DNA from: Rhodeus uyekii | Taxonomy: Eukaryota > Chordata > Actinopteri > Cypriniformes > Acheilognathidae | Direction of reading: 5' to 3' | DNA: 64,000 bases | NCBI GenBank assembly: GCA_037043235.1 | Contig: JAWRVZ010000096.1 | Location: 2,067,501-2,131,500, forward strand | Shown: one piece after another, positions 57,735-64,000 of the stretch | How positions within the stretch are numbered: the first letter of the stretch is position 1 | Layout of the letters: the number at the start of each line of letters is the position of its first letter | Position numbers and translations under genes: made by a program | The notes under the pieces: generated by a model | The model's input: the letters and a program-made list of their open reading frames with translations, nothing else | The model's database searches: none | What the model was told of the DNA's origin: nothing

Positions 57735-60700
57735 GTGAGAATCTGAAATGTTTAAAATGAATAGCAGTCTAACATTTAATATTTGTTTGTAAATGACTTT
57801 CACTGTGTCCTTCAGCTGTCCAAAACCTATGGAAACATATTTCAAGTGTTTTTGGGCTCCAAGAAAACTGTGGTCTTAGTTGGGTACAAAACTGTCAAAG
57901 AAGCTCTCGTGAACTATGCAGAAGAGTTTGGTGACAGAGATATTGGATCTAGTTTCAGAATGAGGAATGGTGAACATGGTAGGATTCTTCTCTATTTCTG
58001 CATGATATTAATGTACAAACAGTAAATGCTAGACATTTAAAAAACGAACATGTTGCTGAAGCCATCAAGATTCAAATTTCTCATGACCTATCCATATCAA
58101 TAAAATCTACTCAAATAGATAAAACTACGAAAGATTTTCATTCAATTTATGTGAGCTCATTTTAAACGTGTATAACATTTGTTGGTGAACCAGCCACTTT
58201 AATAATGAAAAACCTAAAAATGCCTTTGATAATGAGATAATTATGATGATAATTAGCTTTATTTTTTTTAAAGTAAAATAGTCTTTTGTTGAATGTCTAG
58301 TCTCTTAATAACTAATCTAAGCTTAATGTATGTCTAACTCGGTAATAATCAATTTCTGCTTGTGTTGTTGCTGAATCTCACGGTCAGATGGTTTTGTGTT
58401 GATCAGGAATTGTCTTTTCCAATGGAGAGAACTGGAGAGAGATGCGACGCTTTGCTCTCAGCAACCTGCGGGACTTCGGGATGGGCAGGAGAGGAAGTGA
58501 AGAGAAAATCATAGAGGAAATTCAATATCTGAAAGGAGAGTTTGATAAGTTTAAAGGTACAAGCATTAATGGACATCTGCAATCTTTCTCTTAGTTTAAA
58601 GGATCCATTGAAAGACATTTGTTTGCTCTTCACAGGGAAACCCTTCGACACAACACAGCCTGTGAACTACGCTGTATCAAACATCATCTCATCTATTGTG
58701 TACGGCAGCAGATTTGAATACACAGACACACGATTCACAGAAATGGTTGACAGGGCAAACGAAAATATTCGAGTTCGGGGATCGGCTTCTATGATGGTAT
58801 GGAAGTATATTTTACTGCATGTTAAACAGAAATATTAGTGGCTTAATTTTTTAAACTAATAAATGCTTTCCCCCCCTCTGTGTACTCATAGATTCATAAT
58901 ATATTTCCGTGGTTGAGTGTGTTCCTCAACAACAAAAGGATTATTGTAAGAAATGTGTTGAAAACTAGGGCAGACATGATGGATTTGATCACTGGGCTGC
59001 TGGAGACTCTGAATCCACACGACTGCAGAGGGTTCGTCGACTCCTTTCTCATCCGTAAACAGAGTGACGAGGTACGGATTTCACTATCTTGAACAGAAAT
59101 ACAGGAGAAAGTAAAAAGTAATCATCAGCTTTGATTACTAAACACCATTATTTATTTAATTTCTAGGCCTAGTTATTAAATAAAAATTATATTGTCAGGT
59201 TAGGTGAAGGTGAGATGAGACGAGGACTCAAATATGCAGAGGTGCAAAAAATATTATCTTAATACATTTAATACAATCTTTATTAGCAAAAAATAAACAA
59301 AACTCAAATAAAACTACCCCATGGGGGAAAAACAAGACAAGATCACTCCAAACATGAACTAGACAGGACAAGACTTGATTCAGGTATACCCGGGGAAAAA
59401 CGGGAAGGAACCAGCACAAGACAGCAAACATTGATCGATTAAATACACACAGGAGGAAGGGTAATTGAACGGGAAAACAGCTGGGACAAATAAAACTAAT
59501 GACAAGGAACAAGGAGGGAGGGTTACACAATGACAAGACATGAACGCATCTGCGTGTCCACATTAACCTAAGACGGCGTGCAGTTTGGTTGCGCGACACC
59601 AAAGCACAACATGAAAGCAAGTGGCTGAAGTAAACACGAACTGTGTGCTTACATTGCACAAAGACACGAGAGCACGCGATACAAGCAGAGCTTAAAACCG
59701 CGCCCACTCGCATAACAAGTGGGCACTCGTCTCGCGCTCACGACAAGGACGAACACACGGGTCATGAATGTCCGAACCCCGACACAAAACTGAGACCGAA
59801 CAAGACCTTCTGGGGATCGGACATCATATCCACACACAAGACGTTACACAGACAAGAGCGCGCGTGACTTGAACACTCGAATTCGCACGCACACACACAA
59901 AACACTAGACATTACGGTGGTATCCGAGCTTTTTTTCATTTTCTTGAAGGGATTTCAGCAGCTTTATTACTTATTTACGCAAAGTTGTATATAGTATTGG
60001 TAAAAGTTTAAACTTAATATTTTTACTTAAATACTACAGTGTTAATTAAAATTCCCCAAAAAGTCATGGTTATGTTTAAATAGAAGGAATCGTGTATTGT
60101 GTCAAAGGGTGTTAAGATAGGTCCCTTATAACTAGTCGAGAGATCAAACCTGAGTCCCTGCCCTCAGCGTTCATATTCTTCGCTTCTGAGAGGGAAAAGG
60201 GTGCTATTTTCTTTTCTATTGCTTTTCTTTCTACTTATTAATTGGTTTACTGTCGTTGTTGTTTACTGTTATTCTTTAATATTGTTGTTGTTTCTTGTTA
60301 ATGTATGCTGACCTAAAATAAAATGGATTATTATTATTATTTTATTATTATGTATTTTGTTTAGGGCGGTCAAAAGGACAATTTGCATCTGAGATTTTGA
60401 GTTTTAGAAACACAGCAGCTTCCATTTTTTTCAGCAGCTTCAGATTTTTCATTTTACTAGTAACATTTCTCGACTTTTTCCATCCTTGTTGCATCATATG
60501 CCAATGGTAACAGTTCAAAAATGGGAAAAAAACACTTTTTTTGAAAAACACAAACATTTTTGAATTTAAAATAAATTTTAAGGGCCAGTCACACAGCCGA
60601 TCCCACAAATCACTCACAAATCACGCACAGATTGGGTTTGTGCGTGCTTGTGCTTCGAGAAATTGACCAAAGTATTCCACGAACATTTGACGCACACCCG

Positions 60701-62458
60701 ACGCATGAATCACTGATGGAGCGCGTCTGAACACGCATGCTTAGCGAACGTTCCACGTACACACACTTTCAGAATTAACATTGTCAGTGGAATGAACGTG
60801 ATACATGCGCGGTTCATCTGTGATATGAAGGTGGGGCGTCAGTGGACGGACGTGGACGTGCGCGGTTTCGAACCAGTTCTGACGCATAAGCACTGACGGC
60901 CGACGCGTGTCCGGCGCATAGTCACGGATACTTGACGTATAAACTACGCACGGCAACTCATGAATAACGCACACCGATGCACAGTTGTGCGTCGGAAAAA
61001 TTTTGAACCGTTCAAAACTCAAAATCATGAACAAACCGCCTTCGACGCACATCCAATTAGAATCACTGACGATCCACATTCGTTCCATCGACGAATTACT
61101 CATACGACGCACGCTCCGCGCAGAAACGGAAATCTGTGGGTAATTTGTGCGTGGTTCATGCGTTTTCGCTGTGTGACTGGCCCTTTAATCTTTTATTTTT
61201 CTAATTATTACAAGTTTAGTTGAGCATTTTGAATGCACTTTTGTTTCTCAGCAATCCGGCAAGAAGGACACGCGCTTTCACCAGGAGAATCTTCTTGCGA
61301 CAGTGGCAAATCTGTTTGCTGCTGGTACTGACACGACAGGAACGACTCTACGCTGGGGTTTGATGCTCATGGCCAAATACCCTCATATCCAGGGTAAAAA
61401 CACAGTAATGTGAAGTGTTTGTTCCAATGCTGATGTGTATTTATCTGCTGAATTCAGTTGAGTAAAAACATAAAAATATTCCACAATGCAGATCGGGTTC
61501 AGGAGGAGATTGACCGAGTGATTGGTGGACGTCAGCCGGTGACAGAAGATAGAAAGAAATTGCCATATACAGACGCTGTGATTCATGAAACTCAGAGACT
61601 GGCCAACATAGTGCCCATGAATCTCCCTCATAAGACCAGCTGTGACGTTCACTTCAATGGATACTTCATCAAGAAGGTCAGTCAGAAAAATACATATGTA
61701 GACCTACAGTTTCTGGGTCAGAATTATTGCCACCTCTTGTAAATATGATAAAAGAACATAACAATTGAAGTAAATTAATTGAAAGTAAATTAAGTTAAAG
61801 TATTGCCGATTCCATTTCCAGGGCAATAATTACAAAGTTACAATCAACTAAAGATGTTACAAATTTTCCTGGAAGGGGACATGTGTCTATATTGTCTTAT
61901 TGCATGCCGTAGGGGAAAATGTGAATTGGCAAAGACTCAACAGGAAATGTGTTGTCTGTTGTCTGTGAGGGTAAAAAAGAGAAAAAAAATCCCCAATTTT
62001 TCTGAGCTTTTTGAACATGGTCTTTTCTCTGTTTTCTAGGGTACCACTGTCATTCCTCTGTTGACGTCTGTTTTGAAGGATGCAAGCGAATGGGAGAAAC
62101 CGAACAGCTTTTACCCAGAACATTTTCTTGATGAGAAGGGCCAGTTTGTCAAGAGAGATGCTTTCATGCCATTTTCTGCAGGTATGCTCAAAACGAGTGT
62201 TTTCAAAAATAAACACTTGATTTGGAATTACAAACAATCTGGCTATTTCTTTCTCTTTCTTTTGTTTCAGGCCGAAGGGTTTGTCTTGGAGAAAGTTTGG
62301 CCAGGACAGAGCTCTTCCTGTTCTTCACTTCCCTCCTTCAGAGCTACCGCTTCACAACTGCACCTGGAGTGTCTGGAGAAGATCTGGATCTCAAAGGAAT
62401 AGTTGGACTCACGTTGAATCCATCCCCACACAAGCTGTGTGCAATCAGACGCTCCTGA
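57513..62458 (+). CDS. cyp2k: Cytochrome P450 family 2 subfamily K, complete, nine exons
   Basis: Microsomal heme monooxygenase that oxidises lipophilic substrates such as fatty acids and xenobiotics with electrons from P450 reductase. Exons 57513-57734, 57816-57978, 58407-58556, 58636-58796, 58892-59071, 61252-61393, 61492-61676, 62040-62181 and 62271-62458 join in phase to 510 residues plus TGA, the nine-exon plan of CYP2 genes. N-terminal membrane anchor (about residues 15-30), a Lys/Glu/Gly hinge, proline-rich [12 protein letters not shown], helix [11 protein letters not shown], helix K ETQR, heme motif FSAGRRVCLG. It resembles trout CYP2K1 throughout as I remember it. Length fits (about 504). 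Which CYP2K number cannot be said. Intron 5 (2.2 kb) carries two insertions. Confidence 0.96.
57816..57978 (+). CDS. cyp2k: CYP2K exon 2
   Basis: [20 protein letters not shown], then [20 protein letters not shown]. Ends one base into a Gly codon. Confidence 0.96.
58407..58556 (+). CDS. cyp2k: CYP2K exon 3 (helix C, WREMRRF)
   Basis: [20 protein letters not shown]. The W and R of WREMR are the usual heme-propionate contacts in helix C. Then [20 protein letters not shown]. Confidence 0.96.
58636..58796 (+). CDS. cyp2k: CYP2K exon 4
   Basis: [20 protein letters not shown], then [14 protein letters not shown], ending GSASMM. Phase 0 end. Confidence 0.96.
58892..59071 (+). CDS. cyp2k: CYP2K exon 5
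   Basis: [16 protein letters not shown], then [20 protein letters not shown]. Sixty codons, phase 0 on both sides. Confidence 0.95.
59193..59925 (-). mobile_element. Probable solo LTR in CYP2K intron 5
   Basis: Minus strand: TATTTAA-type promoter element near 59440, AATAAA (complement of TTTATT at 59279-59284), then GTGCACC-like tail sequence CATATTTGAGTCCTCGTCTC, a pattern common to fish LTR retroelement tails. No internal genes. A clean target duplication was not found, so both ends are approximate. Confidence 0.6.
60580..61185. mobile_element. MITE with 18-bp perfect inverted ends in CYP2K intron 5
   Basis: The left AAGGGCCAGTCACACAGC is the exact complement of the right GCTGTGTGACTGGCCCTT. 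The interior is dense in GCGTGC/GCACGC words on both strands. TTA/TAA flanks suggest a PIF/Harbinger or piggyBac type. It ends only 66 bases before exon 6. Confidence 0.88.
61252..61393 (+). CDS. cyp2k: CYP2K exon 6 (helix I)
   Basis: [20 protein letters not shown], then [16 protein letters not shown]. The AGTDTT oxygen-activation motif is intact. Ends at KYPHIQ plus one base. Confidence 0.96.
61492..61676 (+). CDS. cyp2k: CYP2K exon 7 (helix K)
   Basis: [20 protein letters not shown], then the ExxR motif in [15 protein letters not shown], ending GYFIKK. Confidence 0.96.
62040..62181 (+). CDS. cyp2k: CYP2K exon 8 (meander)
   Basis: [20 protein letters not shown], then [16 protein letters not shown], ending FMPFSA plus one base of the Gly codon of the heme loop. 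Confidence 0.96.
62271..62458 (+). CDS. cyp2k: CYP2K exon 9 (heme-binding loop, C-terminus)
   Basis: [20 protein letters not shown] with the thiolate Cys, then [14 protein letters not shown] and TGA at 62456-62458. Confidence 0.96.
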
Positions 62459-63217
62459 TGGTGGACAATCAAAACAACATATTTACCCTAATTTTAAATA
62501 AGAACTGGCTTGATTTAACTTGTTTTGATTACATTCACAAAAGGTATGTGAATAATTCCATAAACCAAAATCCCTTCTGACTTTTTTTATTGCAAGAAAA
62601 CATCTTGAGCAGCAAGTGCATATTTTGTTTCCTTGTTTTTGGTCTAAAATTGTGTATTTTAAAAATGTATGCTGTTTTAAACAAGATTTAAACAAGATTA
62701 CTCAAGCGGAACAACTATGAGAGATAGATTATTTTTTAAATACAACATGTGAATGAGATTATTAGCCAAAAAGATTTTATGTAATTTTGTAATATATTCT
62801 CATCTATGCAGAAAAATGGCTCACTTTCAAAACAAATTGGACGCTGTATCTTTGTTTATGTTATGGGGAAGGCCACGAGTGTAACTGGTGTCTGAATCGC
62901 ATGCAAACAAACAGCAATACTGAACATGAGCATTGCATTGTCTGCTTGAGAGCGAAACATGTACATCCATCCCTCCAGGAGGTGGTGACACATTCACAGT
63001 GAAAAAGCATCACTCACACTTGGCCCTTTTCTTGTTTACGGATGAAATTGTTTCTGAAAACAAAAGGTCTTGCAAGATAAAATGGACTGTTTATCTTCCA
63101 ATTTGCTGGATGTGTAGGCAATTATTACATATTAATGTCTCCATATTTACTGCACAGAAGCCTTTTCAATGTTTCTTTTTTTCTGGACTTGTTAATTTAC
63201 TAATAAAAATGCATTTT
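62459..63217 (+). other. cyp2k: CYP2K 3' untranslated region (probable)
   Basis: AT-rich non-coding sequence after the stop. The first canonical AATAAA is at 63212-63217. If used, the 3' UTR is about 770 bases. Confidence 0.4.
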
Positions 63218-63289
63218 CTAAGCAGTACAATGCAGTAAATCTTTTAAAAGTGGCATCCTTGAAAATATAACCGATTCTTTAACTGTATT

Positions 63290-64000
63290 CAAGAACAACA
63301 GCACTGAATTCTGAGTCTCCAATTCCAAGCTTGGGGGATGGCTGCTGTGTGTGCAGCCCACACACACAACAGCGCTGTGGCATCATTGGCGACTCCCATC
63401 CCTCTGATGGGCACCCAGTTTGTTAGCTTACAGGAGAAGGGTGACGAGCAGAGGTCGCTGGTGGAAACTGACAAGATGTTCTGGGAGGGGGCATTGGAGA
63501 GACAGCCGGCGCTGACACGTCTGAAAGTCACTGTTGGGATTCGGGGGTAGACGCTTTCCAGACACATCACAATTGTATCTCTCCACTTTAGTCCCGAGGT
63601 TTCTGGGGAGTCTATTTTTTATTCATAGTAGCCCGATCCAGAACAGCGACTTAATCATCTCGTTGTGGCTGAACTTGTTCACGTACTTCCACAAATCCAA
63701 GCCCTTTCGGCTGAGAGCAATGAAATGAAAGTTCACTGAAATGAAATTCCATAGATCATCCACCAGCTCTATTTAGGTCTTTTTGCAGCAACCAACTGTT
63801 GAACTGTTGATCTGTTGATCTGTCACAGCTGTTGTGGAGAAGGAGGATGAAGTTACGGAGGCACCAGAAATAAGTGGAAATAGCTTTAATAATTAATTTA
63901 CAGGAATGCTTGACAAAAACAAACAAAAGGACAAGACATTTGCAAAAATTTCTAAATAGTACAGCTGGATGAAACACAGGTAGTAACACATGGATGGACA
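63290..64000. other. Unidentified sequence at right edge
   Basis: Unlike its AT-rich surroundings, 63290-63720 has balanced composition and an open stretch on the minus strand of about 90 codons (63289-63570), but I recognise no family. It might be part of a retroelement cut by the window edge. Confidence 0.25.

Noticed and set aside
60741..61223. Two open frames of 87-123 codons
   Set aside because: They lie within a MITE of palindromic GCGTGC words and have no family resemblance.
63289..63570. 93-codon minus-strand frame at the right end
   Set aside because: No recognisable family and no start or splice context; kept only as unidentified sequence.

Overview
This is a fish nuclear genome window, most likely from a cypriniform or other otophysan. 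It holds a teleost ABCA3 ortholog, a complete CYP2K gene (a P450 subfamily known from fish), and many fish-type mobile elements: hAT, Tigger/pogo-like, Tc1 and PIF/Harbinger relics, L2-like LINEs, tRNA-derived SINEs and one young gammaretrovirus-like provirus. The species assignment is inference from repeat character.

Layout. Positions 1-45382 are mostly the ABCA3 gene on the + strand. Its first ~100 codons lie left of the window. Twenty-eight coding exons are visible (3777..3904 through 45251..45382). Their splice phases join into one uninterrupted frame of 1604 residues ending in TGA. Both ABC nucleotide-binding domains are complete. The introns are heavily invaded: a LINE (705-2000), a Tigger-like MITE pair (4405-4996, 30575-31344), two hAT relics (5283-7210, 26949-28355), a hAT MITE carrying a minisatellite (23097-23571), SINEs, microsatellites and a ~1.8-kb GGAT array (41530-43330).

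An antisense provirus occupies 10981-17122. It has near-identical LTRs (one substitution plus one 38-bp indel), a 5-bp target duplication, a tRNA-Pro primer site and a polypurine tract. Its gag is frameshifted, protease and reverse transcriptase have been removed by an internal deletion, and integrase carries one in-frame amber codon. Env is a full-length open frame of 445 codons.

Positions 45383-57500 are intergenic: the ABCA3 3' UTR and flank, several diverged copies of the same downstream segments, an L2 LINE with a hAT MITE inside it, a Tc1 relic and a PIF/Harbinger relic. Positions 57513-62458 are a nine-exon CYP2K gene (510 codons) with a TATA box just upstream and two repeat insertions in intron 5. 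I could not identify anything in the last ~1.2 kb.

Functionally, ABCA3 is a membrane phospholipid transporter of lamellar-body type compartments, and CYP2K is an ER-anchored monooxygenase. They are neighbours on one strand with no evident shared regulation. The main second-look items are the env-retaining defective provirus, the mosaic duplications downstream of ABCA3, a TG tract directly abutting a splice acceptor, nested transposons with intact target duplications, and a SINE whose tail matches the L2 LINE tail in the same window.
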